DNA from: Clonostachys chloroleuca | Taxonomy: Eukaryota > Ascomycota > Sordariomycetes > Hypocreales > Bionectriaceae | DNA: 64,000 nucleotides | Assembly: GCA_037952775.1 (NCBI GenBank) | Contig: JBANAY010000004.1 | Coordinates: forward strand, 3,286,001 to 3,350,000 | Direction of reading: 5' to 3' | Shown: positions 47,647-59,024 of the stretch, piece after piece | Layout of the letters: every line of letters begins with the position of its first letter | How positions within the stretch are numbered: position 1 is the first letter of the stretch | Notes under the pieces: generated by a model | Told to the model about the DNA's origin: nothing | Database searches by the model: none | Seen by the model: the letters and a program-made list of their open reading frames with translations, nothing else | Made by a program: the position numbers and the translations under genes

Positions 47647-48567
47647 ATGGCTACCTACCTCGTCACCCAAGCCACCGGCCACCAGAGCCAATGGACCATC
47701 AAGCACCTCCTGGAAGCAGGCGCCAAAGTCCACGCCGTTGTCCGCGACCCTGCAAAGGTACAGGCCAAAGTGCTCAAGGAGCCAGGCGTCACCATCTTCC
47801 AGGGCAACACCAACAACCTGGAGGAGATCACACGCGCCGCCCAGGGCTGCAAGGGCGCCTTCCTCAACACATACCCCATCCCCGGCATCGAGACCGAGCA
47901 GGCCAAGACCGTTGTCGAGGCCTGCAAGAAGGTCGGCATCGAGTCTATCGTTGCGACCACGACATTCGGCACGGGGCACAGGCACATGTGGGATGAGGAA
48001 GTCACTAAAGAGATCGGCCTGCACGGCTACTATAGCTCTAAGGCCTCGATTGAAGATGCCGTTCGCGAAAGCGGCCTCAAGTACACCATCCTCCGCCCAG
48101 CCTTCATCCACTTCAACTACTTTGGAGCCAGCGCCGAGCACAACTTCCCCGGCATCTCTACCACGGGCGAGCTCGTCCACTCCTACGAGGAAAATGCCAG
48201 GATGCCCCACACCGACGCCAGTGACATCGGCAAGTACGCCGCGGCGGCTCTACAGAACCCGTCCAAGTTCAACGGCAAGGAGATTGAGCTCAGCAACGAG
48301 CCGCTCACGGTCAGGGAGGCGAGGGACATTGTCGCCCGCGTCAGTGGCAGGGAGGTGCGTCTGAGGAAGCGCACCCCCGCCGAGGTCGAGGAGGCAAAGA
48401 CCACCGCCTTTGCTCAGCGCTTCCACCTTTTCACGAACGCCAAAGATTTCAGCACGATCTTCGAGAAGGTTGACAAGGTCCAGGAGGAGTTTGGGATTCC
48501 GTTCACGTCTTTTGAGGATGCGTTGAAGAGGGAGCGCGATGAACTTCTGGCGACTATTCCAGCTTAG
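47647..48567 (+). CDS. NmrA-like NAD(P)-binding protein
   Basis: Atypical short-chain dehydrogenase fold of the NmrA/isoflavone-reductase-like group; members act as redox sensors that bind NAD(P) and regulators, or as reductases. Single exon, 306 residues. The Rossmann start MATYLVTQATGHQSQWTIKH keeps the TGxxS/G loop position but has lost the usual second Gly (GATGxQG becomes QATGHQS), which may weaken dinucleotide binding. Further motifs: VVRDP after beta-2, GNTNNLEEITRA, VEACKKVGIESIVATTTFG and the YSSKASIEDAVRESGLKYTILRPAF segment with the active-site-like YxxK replaced by YSSK. Codons are strongly C-biased. The divergent Zn2Cys6 gene suggests a regulator/sensor or regulator/enzyme pair. 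Confidence 0.85.
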   Translation: MATYLVTQATGHQSQWTIKHLLEAGAKVHAVVRDPAKVQAKVLKEPGVTIFQGNTNNLEEITRAAQGCKGAFLNTYPIPGIETEQAKTVVEACKKVGIESIVATTTFGTGHRHMWDEEVTKEIGLHGYYSSKASIEDAVRESGLKYTILRPAFIHFNYFGASAEHNFPGISTTGELVHSYEENARMPHTDASDIGKYAAAALQNPSKFNGKEIELSNEPLTVREARDIVARVSGREVRLRKRTPAEVEEAKTTAFAQRFHLFTNAKDFSTIFEKVDKVQEEFGIPFTSFEDALKRERDELLATIPA

Positions 48568-51500
48568 AGTTAGGATGGGAGATTTTCTACCATCCAGGGA
48601 CAGGGTTATGTAGAGTCTGAATTAGTTACAGTGGTATGATAATTGAATTTTCCATTCTGCTCCCAAGCTCCACTCTCGTAAATCTGTTTCCTCTCAGTCC
48701 CACCATCAACTAGGATGGCAAAACCCCTTCGATGGATCGCTTAGATAGGTCGCACCATGCGTAGCAATGGGCTGGCGTTATACACTGACGCGCTCGTATG
48801 ATACAGTTATGTGGTCGTCGCATATCTCTCCGAAATGGTATTCCGTGGCCTTCTCAGAAAGAGAAAGGATTTTTTCAGGACGCTTTGCTGGCTCATTGCG
48901 CGGGGAGGAATTCCTAAGGAGAGGAACTCTTGGCACCCTCTGTATTCAAGTATTGTTCGTCGATTTCAATGCGCTCTCTGACCCTTGGTATAGATAGTAT
49001 GTAAAGATCTGCTCAGATACGAAGCACCATTTGGATGCGCCGCTTCATTCCAACCCTCGCTGTGTCTATTCAGACAAGGCCCCTGCCAATGGGAATATTC
49101 GTTCCTTATTGGATGTCCGGCCCAAACATGGGAAATCGAACGAGCCCAGTGCAGTTGAGGTCACTGCTGATCGGATTTTTCATTGTAGGTATTCATCCTT
49201 CTCGCTTGGACTTAGGCCAATTGGCATAGAGATGAACAAGCAAAGGGTGGTGAAAGGTCGAATATTGAAAGTAGACGAGAGTGTTACGATAACCCCAGGA
49301 AGAATTATGCAGGAAGCGCAAAACAAGATGGCTAAACAAGGAAAGAACCAAAAGCACGCCAAAGATATTAATAGGAAACAAACGGGGATGGAAAGAGTGA
49401 CGGCCAATATCCGTAAATGATATGGACTTTCGTCCATGTCTTCGGGACACAAATCTTCCGAGGCACTTTTCATTTTAGAGAGCGATGGCGAGAGATCTCA
49501 TCAAATCATATCTCCAAAAGCCCGAATAGGAGGCAGACGGAATTAAATAAGGGAATGCTTCAGAATTTGCGAAGCCACCTATGTATCGTGCGTGGCTTCT
49601 AGTGAAGGAGTATCTGGACTTGATGAGAACGTAGGATACCAAGAAACGCAGGAGATAATCGTGGTCATGCGACAGCATATTATACCAAAGTCCACAAATC
49701 TCCAAGAAAGAAGGTTTTGGGTAAGCTTTCTGCTTGCTACGTGGATCGTAGATCGGATACGAGCAGTCTTTGTTTAGCATCAAGCTTCGCGTCTGCAGAT
49801 TCCCGGACCAAACCTTCTGCATCAAAGGTTGGACCCTTGGCCAGGAAATATTCTAGCGATCGAGTGATTAGTGCTATCGTACTTCGAGGAAGTATTTGGG
49901 GGTGCTTCCATGTTTGAGTACGGGTTATTTCAGGAGAGTGATGCTAAAATGGAGCAGATAGAATTGATCATTAAGACGTTTCTGGATTATACAGCATCAA
50001 TTCAATTTAATATTGGTGCGATGATGGAATCCTCCGACCATTTGAATTGAATAAGAAAGAATAAAACCCAATATTTACATCAATTGCTAAATTTTGGCCT
50101 GAGAGAATTGTTTGTTTACGCTGTCTCTAATGGAGCAAGCAGTCGCCTGGAACGCGAAACAGATATGTTCAGGGGGACAATCACGATCCGGGCTCTTTGC
50201 AGGTTTGAATAAATAATTACATAATTTAAAGGAAGAATACCTTCAGTGGGATATAATATAGTCACGCCGAATAGGATGGAACTATACAGAATGCCGGTTT
50301 CCATGAAATGTGAGGGCCCCTGGCGAAACCGTCTTGGTGATTGAACCTGCCTTGACGATGATAAACTTACGTCGCTACCTCGCATCATCAACTGTTGTAC
50401 ACTCCAAGTGGCGACATGTTGTTGCTGGCAGTCTCCTAATTGCTCAGCAAATACCTATCGGAGGAATCCGTCAAGAAAACAGGTCTGGGGATGGTCCAGG
50501 CAGCTTGGTCCACCGCGAATCTCTGTTGGCTTCCTGGTTGGTGTATGTGCCATCGGGAAAACGCGGAGAATCCTGGTTTCAAGTCAGGCATTTACCCATC
50601 TGATCTCACGACAGAGCGACCAGAGCAGCTTGGCCCCCAGGTTCCCCGCACCCTGGAGGCACGCGCCCAGGAGTCGAGTCATTCCTTGCGGGGCCCCGAA
50701 GAGACAACATTTGGATATGCTCCCGGAGTGAATGTTGGTGTTTGCTGCGGGTGGGACCTGACGATCGGACTAGCGCTGAGTTTATTATGAGAAATAAAGG
50801 CAGATGAGGGAATCAACCTTGAAACCCTTCGCTTGGACGCTTTGTGGGCTGGGTGCGACGTCTTCCAGCTCTAATGAATCATCAGAAACTACCTCACCAA
50901 CACCTCCCTGTCCGTGCTTGTACCTAGCCGCCGGGGGGACAAATCGATGGCTGCCCCTCCATCTATTCTCCTGTTTTCACCTCCTCGCTAGTCTGGTCTG
51001 GGCCGGCTGGAGAAAAGGAAAATGAACCCTCACCATCTGGCCCCCTGCCTCAACGGGATTTTTCCTCGTGAGGTGGCCTGATTGCTCCTACAGCTCACTC
51101 CACCTGGATGCGGAGCCCCCCGGGGACCTCCACCAAACGACTTGCATAGTGCGTCAGCTCCCCTGTCGCTTCTTCTTTGGCTGTACCGAGACTGTGAGTC
51201 GCGTGTGGGCTTCAGTTCCGTCTGCCCGGCCTCACACTCAAAGCATAACCGACAAACCCCGAGACAGGCTGTTCTGTGGTACGGAAGTGGCCACGAGTAC
51301 GGCCATGTAGGCAGCGTGTATAATTCATTTACGTACTATTGTAATTCAGGCATTCCTTTTGAACGAATAGGCAAAAAGACGCAGGTCTTGCCCCGTCGTA
51401 TTAAGATGGCCGCCTCCCACCGTCTCCCACCCATTTCGCTTTTGCTATCCTTCTCCCTTCTTACACTTGATACTTGTATGTTCTTGTGACTATTGGCCCC

Positions 51501-51655
51501 AAACTCCATCATCGCGGTAGGCCTGGGCTTATATAAACGTCCTCCTACTCCTTGGAGTATATAAGACCAATCCCGATACCGGAACCTCAAGCATATCTAT
51601 ATCCATATCCAAGGACAAGAGTCGCGGGGATAACCCTCATTTTCTATCAGCAAAG
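48568..51655. other. 3.1-kb gene-poor region
   Basis: Between the NmrA-like and kinase genes. The part 49000-50300 is AT-richer than the flanks and has only short open frames (for example 49031-49420, Lys-rich, no family). I see no transposase, terminal repeats or target duplications, so a degraded mobile element is possible but unproven. The last 150 bp form the TATA-rich kinase promoter. Confidence 0.5.
51530..51565 (+). promoter_or_regulatory. Twin TATA boxes of the kinase gene
   Basis: TATATAAA at 51530-51537 and TATATAA at 51559-51565, 119 and 91 bp before the ATG. Confidence 0.5.
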
Positions 51656-53246
51656 ATGCGTTACGGTCTTGTAACCCCGGCACTCGGCCGAACTCTCCTC
51701 CGCAACCAGCGCTTTGCTGCTCAAGGATGCGCCGTAGGATTGAGGAAGCTCTCTAGCCACACGTCACCTCGCCCCTTTGAAGAGGAACGGTCCCGGAATT
51801 ATAATCCCAAGGATTATTACCCGGCTCACATTGGCGACACTCTCCACGGCGGTAAATATGAGCTTGTGTCCAAGCTTGGATGGGGCACCGGCTCTACTGT
51901 CTGGCTCGCTAGAGCAACTCACTGGTAAGAGGGCTCCCTTGCTTCCATTATGCTGTATGTGTAGATTGACTCATATTGTGCGCTTAGGCTCCCATGGCAA
52001 AATGAACATTACGTGGCGCTCAAGATTACAAACAACACTCCCAATGTTCTTGAGAGAGCTCGTCAAGAGCTTGCTGTCTCTGAGCAATTCCTTGCCGCGG
52101 AGACCACCCATCCCGGCCGCCAGTACATCCGCCCGGTCCTTGACTCATTTGAGGTCGAGGGCCCTGAGGGCTCGCACATTTGCATGACCTACGAACCTCT
52201 GCGCCAGCCTGTCTGGATGCTTGGCCAGCAAAGCGGCCTCACCAGCCTGGTCCAGGCCAACACCATCAAAGCTTTGCTTCCAAGCATGCTCAAGGCCCTC
52301 GACTTTCTTCACTCAGAGTGCCGTCTCATTCATACTAGTAAGTTTGCTCACCCGCTCCGTCGCTGGACTTGGCTCACATCATCTGCACCCAGACCTTACC
52401 GGTAACCATTTCATGATTCCGTTTGAGGACTCTGGTGTTCTCGATGACTATGTCAAGCGTCAATTGACCAACCCTGCGCCCTGCCAGGAGCGCAACGGAC
52501 GCCCCGTTTACGCTTCCCGTCAAAGTTTCGGTCATCTTCGAGGGGATGTTCGCAACGTCAAGCTCACAGATTTTGGCCATTCCGTAAGGGGAGATGTAGC
52601 GCAACCGCACACTCATTTGATCCAAACTCGAGAATACGTTGCCCCTGAGGTCCTCCTCAAGGCAGGCTGGTCATACTCTGCCGACATCTGGAACCTTGGT
52701 CTTGTGGTGAGTAACACCCTGAGTATGGCGGGATAATATGGCGTATACTGATGACATTTGGTAGCTTTGGGAATTGCTCGGCGATAACAACCTCCTGAGC
52801 GGCCGTGTTCCTGGATACTGTAGATTCTCCCAGAAGAATCGCTTTGCCCAGATGATTCGCCTTCTTGGTCCCCCGCCTGCTGAACTCCTTGCCAGGGCCG
52901 ACCGGGACGCCCTTTCTGAGTTCTACAATGAGCAAGGTACGTCGAAATCATTGTTACCTCCCTCCCCACTGAATTTTCAGAAGAATCTCGTCCTAACTAT
53001 CTTGTTGCAGGAGTCTTCAAGCACCCAGAACTCATCCCCGATGAGATGTCCAGCCTCTCCAACTCGACCCCCATGCTTGACGGCCAAGAGCGTGCTCTGT
53101 TCATCAACTTTGCGAAGAAGATGCTGACCTGGCTTCCTGAGCAACGTGCGTCAGCTAAGGAACTGCTTGACGACCCGTGGCTGAGGTCTGCTGGACGGCA
53201 CCGAGCCACGGGATTCGGGTATCTCGAGGATACCCGTCTCACTTGA
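51656..53246 (+). CDS. SRPK-like protein kinase fold, catalytic Asp replaced (probable pseudokinase)
   Basis: Belongs to the expanded filamentous-fungal group of SRPK/CLK-like kinases (SR-protein kinase fold). Five exons, 51656-51924, 51988-52337, 52393-52706, 52765-52936 and 53011-53246, give 446 residues with consistent phases. Seen: an N-terminal extension, GGKYELVSKLGWGTGSTVWLA (Gly-rich loop), VALKI (Lys102), the split-kinase spacer, KLTDFGHS (DFG Asp266), EYVAPEVLL and DIWNLGLVLWELL. The catalytic loop, however, reads HTNLTGNHFM: Asn207 stands where HxD has the catalytic Asp, and His replaces the metal-binding Asn. The changed codon is split by the intron (A at the exon end; most relatives would have G). 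ATP may still bind, but phosphotransfer is doubtful. An upstream mitochondrial-like N-terminus (RTLLRNQRFAAQGC) is possible. Confidence 0.85.
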
Positions 53247-54187
53247 ACGAAACCAACGATTATTGGGAAGTTTATGTAAATTTGCGAGGCATGAAAGCAT
53301 GGTGCAATGGTGTTATAATGCATTTTGAAATTCTTTTCCCTGGTGGTTATTCATCCCAGTTTGCCAGCGGCAACATAGTAATGGGAATGTCTGGGGATGG
53401 ATACCTTTGATGGAGCAAGTTGTATGATTCGATTACCGGAACTTGCCAAATATTCATAAGTTGATATTAAATAGTATTCAAGTATTCGCGTATGGAATAT
53501 GTGAAGATAATACTATCAAGAATTGAGGCTTTGTAGGAGGAAGCAGTGCATGATGCCCATTATGGACCACTAAATATCGGTGATGGTCAGCCTTCTCGGG
53601 TTAGCTTTTTGTCGTCATTTACTCAGAGATTAAATCCTGTGAGTTAAAGCAAGTCGAAATTTCGGGAAGCAGAAGGATGTGTTTCTACTTTCTTGCGTCA
53701 TGAATATCTAGAGCTTGCCTAGATGACTTGGAAGGCGAGAGACAAGCCGTCATAGTTCATGTGAGCCTCGACTTGGCCGCATTGACCACCATTGACGATT
53801 ATGTCATGCCGAAATTGGCAATAGCGTCTGTGACTTTCTCTTCCTCATCTTGGGCATTAGCCCAGGATAACAATTTCCATTTGTTCTGGTTTGGACAAGT
53901 ATTGTCGGGCAGTTTATCGGAGCGGAACTCCGAAGCCCGATCACGTAACTAAGTTACGGAGCACACCTCGGACTTCCGATCCCCCCAAAATGAAACGAAG
54001 ATCTGTTGAGTACTCTGATTTGCGTGAGAAGGTGTACAAGCATGTATGAAATTGAAAATGCGATGGTCCGTTACCCCTCTCGGGGACTATTTAACACACA
54101 AATACGGTTGATAGAAGAAATGCGATCTTCTTTCTCTTCATTTTCGGATTCATTTAATAAACGAACAATTTATTCCATCCCTAAACA
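53247..54187. other. Intergenic region upstream of the dehydrogenase
   Basis: 941 bp. Most is featureless; the palindrome cluster at 53918-53978 is listed separately. Confidence 0.55.
53918..53978. promoter_or_regulatory. Cluster of CGG/CCG palindromes upstream of the HisD-like gene
   Basis: Within 61 bp: CGGAG-N5-CTCCG (53918-53932), containing CGGA-AC-TCCG (53923-53932); a 15-bp palindrome CGTAACT-A-AGTTACG (53944-53958); and CGGA-CT-TCCG (53969-53978). The two CGGANNTCCG elements are inverted CGG half-sites, the usual binding pattern of Zn2Cys6 dimers. The cluster is 210-270 bp before the ATG of the dehydrogenase, whose downstream neighbour encodes such a factor. Confidence 0.6.
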
Positions 54188-55608
54188 ATGCCTGAATTTC
54201 TAAAGACTGGATCTTCTCCGAAAACTAATGGAGGCGCCCAAACTTTGGATGTACCGGCCATCGTCAAAGGCGTGATTGATGACATCCGTGCTCGAGGCGA
54301 CGAAGCTGTTCGCTCATACTCCGAGAAGTTTGATAAGTGGTCGCCAGACTCCTTTCGGCTGTCCAAGTCCCAAATCGATGAGATCATTTCCACAGTGCCT
54401 GAACAAATCGTAGCCGATATCAAGACGGCTCAGCGTAATGTACGTGCGTTTGCGGAGGCTCAGAGAGGCACCATTACGGACCTGGAAATTGAGATTAGCC
54501 CTGGAGTGCATCTCGGCCACAAAAATATCCCCATTGACTGCGTCGGAGCGTAAGCTACCAAGCCTATTCCCCCAGTCGAACTACATTTGCTAACTTTTAT
54601 CTCAAAAGGTACATTCCAGGTGGAAGATATCCCTTGCTTGCATCGGCTCACATGACAATTCTCACTGCCAAGGTCGCTGGTGTTCCTAAAGTTGTCGCTT
54701 GCACTCCCCCAATAAATGGCCAGATTCCCTCCTCAACAGTAGCAGCTATGCATCACGCTGGCGCTGATGAAATATGGATTCTTGGTGGAGTTCAAGCCAT
54801 CGCAGCAATGGCTCTTGGAACCGAGACGATGCCCAAGGCCAACTTCATAGCCGGCCCTGGAAACGCGTTTGTCGCCGAGGCAAAACGCCAGTTGTTTGGA
54901 GACATTGGGATTGATCTTCCCGCCGGGCCGACTGAGGTTCTTATTGTTGCTGACCACAAAACTGATCCCACCACTGTCGCCGTCGACTTGCTTTCTCAAG
55001 CGGAGCATGGTCCTGACTCGCCAGCTGTTCTTATCACGACCTCAAGGGAGGTTGGCGAGGCCTCTATCAGAGAGGTAGATCGCCTTCTTAAAATACTCCC
55101 AACAGCACCTATAGCTTCTGTTTCATGGGACAGATTTGGCGAGGTTGTTCTTGTTGAGACGTTAGACGAAGCGTACAAACTTGCAGATGATTATGCCTTC
55201 GAACACGTTCAGATCCTGACCGAGCACCCTCGCGAAGCACTTAAGAAAATGTCCAATTACGGGGCTTTATTCCTCGGCGAGAAGACCTGCGTGTCATACG
55301 GAGACAAGGTATTTCCCTTCCCCCGCTTCATTAGGAAAGAACTGCAATGCTAATATCGAGACTAGGTCATCGGCACCAACCACGTGCTTCCCACTAAGAA
55401 AGCAGGTCGTTTTACGGGAGGCTTATGGGTTGGGAAGTTTCTCAAGACGGTTACCTATCAGGAGGTTACTTCAGCATCCCAAAGTGCCGAATTGGGTAGG
55501 CTCTGTGGACGAGCTGCCCGCGCAGAAAATTTTGAAGGTCATGCTCGCTCGGGTGACCTTAGAGCGCATCTATACCTTGGCGATGATGTAGAGTGGCTAT
55601 CCAAATGA
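54188..55608 (+). CDS. Stand-alone histidinol-dehydrogenase-family enzyme
   Basis: Zinc- and NAD-dependent alcohol-to-acid dehydrogenase of the HisD family. Three exons, 54188-54549, 54609-55308 and 55366-55608, give 434 residues, the length of bacterial HisD. The residues known from E. coli HisD (Gln259, His262, Glu326, His327, Asp360, His419) have counterparts with nearly constant spacing: QAEH (251/254), FEHV (319/320), YGDK (353) and GHARS (413). [48 protein letters not shown] and NHVLPT are further signatures. Fungal histidine synthesis uses the trifunctional HIS4 protein, so a separate enzyme suggests another substrate, for example the sulfopropanediol oxidised by HisD-like HpsN of bacteria; that is inference. 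Bacterial ancestry is possible. Confidence 0.88.
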
Positions 55609-55929
55609 TGTTTTAATTCTATATTTCTACAATAGTCAAAATAAGTAATGCTCGTAAATCCAGAACTCGCGGCCTCTTTACACAATCTTCTGTGATGGCT
55701 GATATTCATTTAGATTACCCAACAAAAGAGAAGATGAACCGCATGTCAGGCTGACTTGGTTGGCATCATTGCAGTGCTGTTTCTATGATTAATAAGGCGA
55801 TAACAGTGTAATTTGGTGGGCAGGCTAGACTAGACTGACCCCGCCCCCGCACATCTTTTGCGAAGCTGGCTAAACGAACCTCAAACCGTCCTTTACGCAC
55901 TTTTACACCCAAGCTGTGAATATCACACG
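55609..55929. other. Intergenic region between dehydrogenase and Zn2Cys6 regulator
   Basis: 321 bp. It holds a C-rich word CCCCGCCCCCGC near 55848, whose reverse complement contains CreA-type GCGGGG sites. Nothing else recognised. Confidence 0.5.
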
Positions 55930-57378
55930 ATGCCATTAACACCTCAATACCAAAGCAGCAGCAGCCGAGTCAAGGCGTGTTTGGCATGTCGACAACAAAA
56001 AGTATGAGAGACAACCTGTTGCTCTGCGGATGTTATGTTCCGCCATTGACTGACTTCTTTGAAGGTACGGTGCTCCCTCCGAGATAGCCGAGGGCCGTGT
56101 CAACGATGTAGAAAGCGCAACATCGAGTGTGTTTGGAAACGGTCTTCAACCCACCTTGACACGAGTAGCGAGGAGTTTCAAGGATCTCCACTGTACTGTC
56201 TCCCAGATTGCTTGCCAGACGCCAGCTTGCTAACACTTGCTCACAGGACCAAGGTCGTAGAAGACCTACAGATGCTCCATGCCGCTCTTAACAAAATCCT
56301 TGTCAGTAATAGACAACTTCCACTTGATCCATTGAGGAGCACCTCCACAGGTACAGGGCTTCCACCTTTAGAGTCTCAGGATGTGCAACAACACCAAGAT
56401 GAGCCTGAAAATATAGAACCAGTCACGCGGGATGAAGACACCGACATTAGAGATTCCGTGGAACCTCTGAATCAGGTTCCTATAAAATCACTGTATGAAG
56501 TCACACAATTGGGGTCTCTGCGCCCGAGACAACTATCACCACCACGTTCAGCGAACGGCACCCCTGGCTCTACTCGCTTGCTTTCAGATATAGTCTCGCA
56601 AGGCAAATTTGACTGGAATGATGCACTCCGATTGACTATGAGATTCCTAAACAAGACGGACTATTATCTCTACGGTATATTGCATGGGTTCGACAGCATC
56701 GAAAGTATTCGTCATGCCTCGCCTTTGTTGTTTACGGCCATTTGCACCGTCTCGGCTCTACATGAACCTCATGGAGAGGCCCTGTTCAAGATCTGTAGTC
56801 TTGAGCTACGCACTCTGATTTCTAGCTTTGTCTTTGCACCTAAAGCGACAGTGCATGATTTCCAGGGTTTGTGTATCGCATCGTTTTGGTTGAGCGACAT
56901 ATCCTGGTCCGTATCTGGGCTTGCCATCCGCCGCGCCATTGAGTTCCAGCTAGAACATTCCTTCGAAATTGTGGTCGGAGACAAGCAATTGCAGCGGAGG
57001 CCAGGTACTAAGATTCAGTTCACCAGTGATGAGGATGCACTATCCTGCCTCCGCGTGTGGTATCTCTTCTTTGTTTGTGATCACCATATGTCAATTCTTT
57101 ATGGGAGGCCATCCAGCTTCGGCGTCCAGGCATCTGTCAATAACTGGGAGCGGTACTTCAAGGCGATGCCCCAAAGTATCACCGACACACGCATTTCGAG
57201 CCAAATCGAGTTGGTGCTGATACTGGAGAAAGTTACTCAGCTTTTGGGTCCGGATATTCATGCTCGGACCCCTTTGATCTTCAAAGCTCAACTAGAGTTG
57301 TTCGGTCAGCAGCTTGATCAATGGGTTTCAAGTTGGACCATCCGTTATGGTAAGTGTCATTCATCCTACAGTTCGTTT

Positions 57379-57421
<43 letters not shown>

Positions 57422-58215
57422 AGCTGGCTGATACTCAACCCCCAGAACAACACCAGAGAATAGGAGAATATCCTCGCAAGTCTCTCACGATTCATTATCT
57501 CTTCGCCAAGTTGTTTCTTACTTCCCACGTCTTTCGAGGGCTGTCGTCCGATCCAAATAAGGACCCAATTCCCCATGAATTTTACGATATGGCTCAGGAT
57601 GCAGTGAGAAGTGCACAATCAATTATTGACCTTGTTACCGGGGATGAGACCATGAAAGCTGCATTTGTCGGCATGCCTCACTACTATCACACGTTTGTCG
57701 CGTATTCCTGCTCGTTCCTACTGAAGCTCCATACCGAATACCATCGGCACCTCGGCCTTGGACGTCAGGATATCCTTTCCGCGATTTCTCGAGTGATTGA
57801 GCTCTGCCAGCGTACTCCCTGTGCTTCCTATCATCTCGTTCGCTGGATGGGAGCCGGGCTGCAAAAGCTATCAAAGAACTATGAGGCGGCTTTAGCAAAG
57901 GGGGCTATGCGTCAGCAAGAACCTACGCTGGCCAGTGAGGATCGAATGAATCAGCTTCAACCTTTTGATAGCGAGATTGGGAGTGAGTTTAGGACTTTAG
58001 AGGACAGTGAAGCCCGATGGGATACGCCAAGAGACGCTGAAGGTTTGTTCTCCGAAATATGCCAAGATGTGATTCCTAGTACATCTCCGATTGGGAACAA
58101 TTTATATCCTGCGGATGGTGGCATGGCTCAAGCGGATGCTGGGCAGTTCGATCAATATTGGGGCTTTGTTTCACCCACCTTTGGGTCGGAGTATCTTGGG
58201 TTTGGGCTATTATAG
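55930..58215 (+). CDS. Zn2Cys6 transcription factor with fungal-specific TF domain
   Basis: Nuclear Gal4-type regulator. Three exons, 55930-56001, 56065-57349 and 57446-58215, give 708 residues. The cluster is built across intron 1: CLACRQQK then VRCSLRDSRGPCQRCRKRNIEC, fitting CX2CX6CX8CX2CX6C. A PF04082-type middle domain follows (SIESIRHASPLLFTAICTVS, SFWLSDISWSVSGLAIRRAI, LRVWYLFFVCDHHMSILYGR). Intron 2 contains a run of 37 A and ends CCCCCAG; reading through it would add a poly-Lys insert, but the GTAAGT donor and the restored family sequence YEQHQRIGEYPRKSLTIHYL favour splicing. The gene follows the HisD-like enzyme on the same strand by 321 bp and probably controls it. Confidence 0.88.
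57380..57416 (+). repeat. 37-nt A run inside an intron
   Basis: Uninterrupted A homopolymer in intron 2 of the Zn2Cys6 gene, between donor and acceptor. Length in the real genome is uncertain because such runs are difficult to sequence. Confidence 0.9.
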
Positions 58216-59024
58216 TGACATATATGAAGTCGTTGGGAGGATACATATTCGAAGTTATATGATACAATAGACGCAGGCTAACCGTAATATGTATTTGGAG
58301 CATGTTCGAATGATATTCCTGTCTCTGTTATCCCCCGATATAGCATAGCATTTCGGCTTGGGGCAACTGGCTCAACTGGCGATGCACTCTTCTATATCCA
58401 TCTCTACCTAAATGGCAATGATTGTTCTAACTATCTTTGGTGCTTATCACTATATTCTACCTTAAATGATTGTTCTTTCAAGTACGATCTCTATAGCTAC
58501 CGAGTTGTTCGTGTTGTTCTTGTTGACAACTATCATTCTATTCACTTCAGCCTAGATACAACATACACTTGGCCCATGGGGTATCGTCGCAAATAGGCTA
58601 CGATGAGATGGTTACTATATTAGGACTTTGACGCAATGATTTGCGCAAAGGCCGCGATCACGGAGATTTGGTTGCCCATCTTGGCAAAAAGTACAGACAA
58701 TGCCCACTTTATGATTGGTAATCCCCAGTGAAGTGGATGATGTGGATGATCTTGCTGCTTGGTTGGTCACTGGACTGGCGATTGGATCTCACACTATGAA
58801 AACCCAAATTTGGCCCTACAATAGGTTAGATCCATGCAATGGCGAAAAAAAAAAAAAAAAAAATAAAAAAAATTCAAAGCCAAGCTGAGAGGCGCGAAAG
58901 GGTTAAATGACGCATTGGCCGTTCGCTCCTGTCACAACGGATATACGGCTGAGAAACGGTTGAATTGAAATATCGAATGAGTAACCCAATTCCTTGCTCG
59001 TCGTTTTTTTATTTTGGCGTTTGA
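58216..59024. other. Convergent 3' intergenic region with A-rich tract
   Basis: 809 bp between the converging regulator and cold shock genes. An A19-T-A8 tract lies at 58845-58872. No gene seen. Confidence 0.6.

Noticed and set aside
49031..49420. Open frame of 129 codons, Lys/Arg-rich
   Set aside because: AT-rich region, no motif, no neighbour support.
57350..57445. Poly-Lys insert in the second Zn2Cys6 protein
   Set aside because: The segment has a GTAAGT donor and CCCCCAG acceptor with matching phase, so it is better read as an intron.
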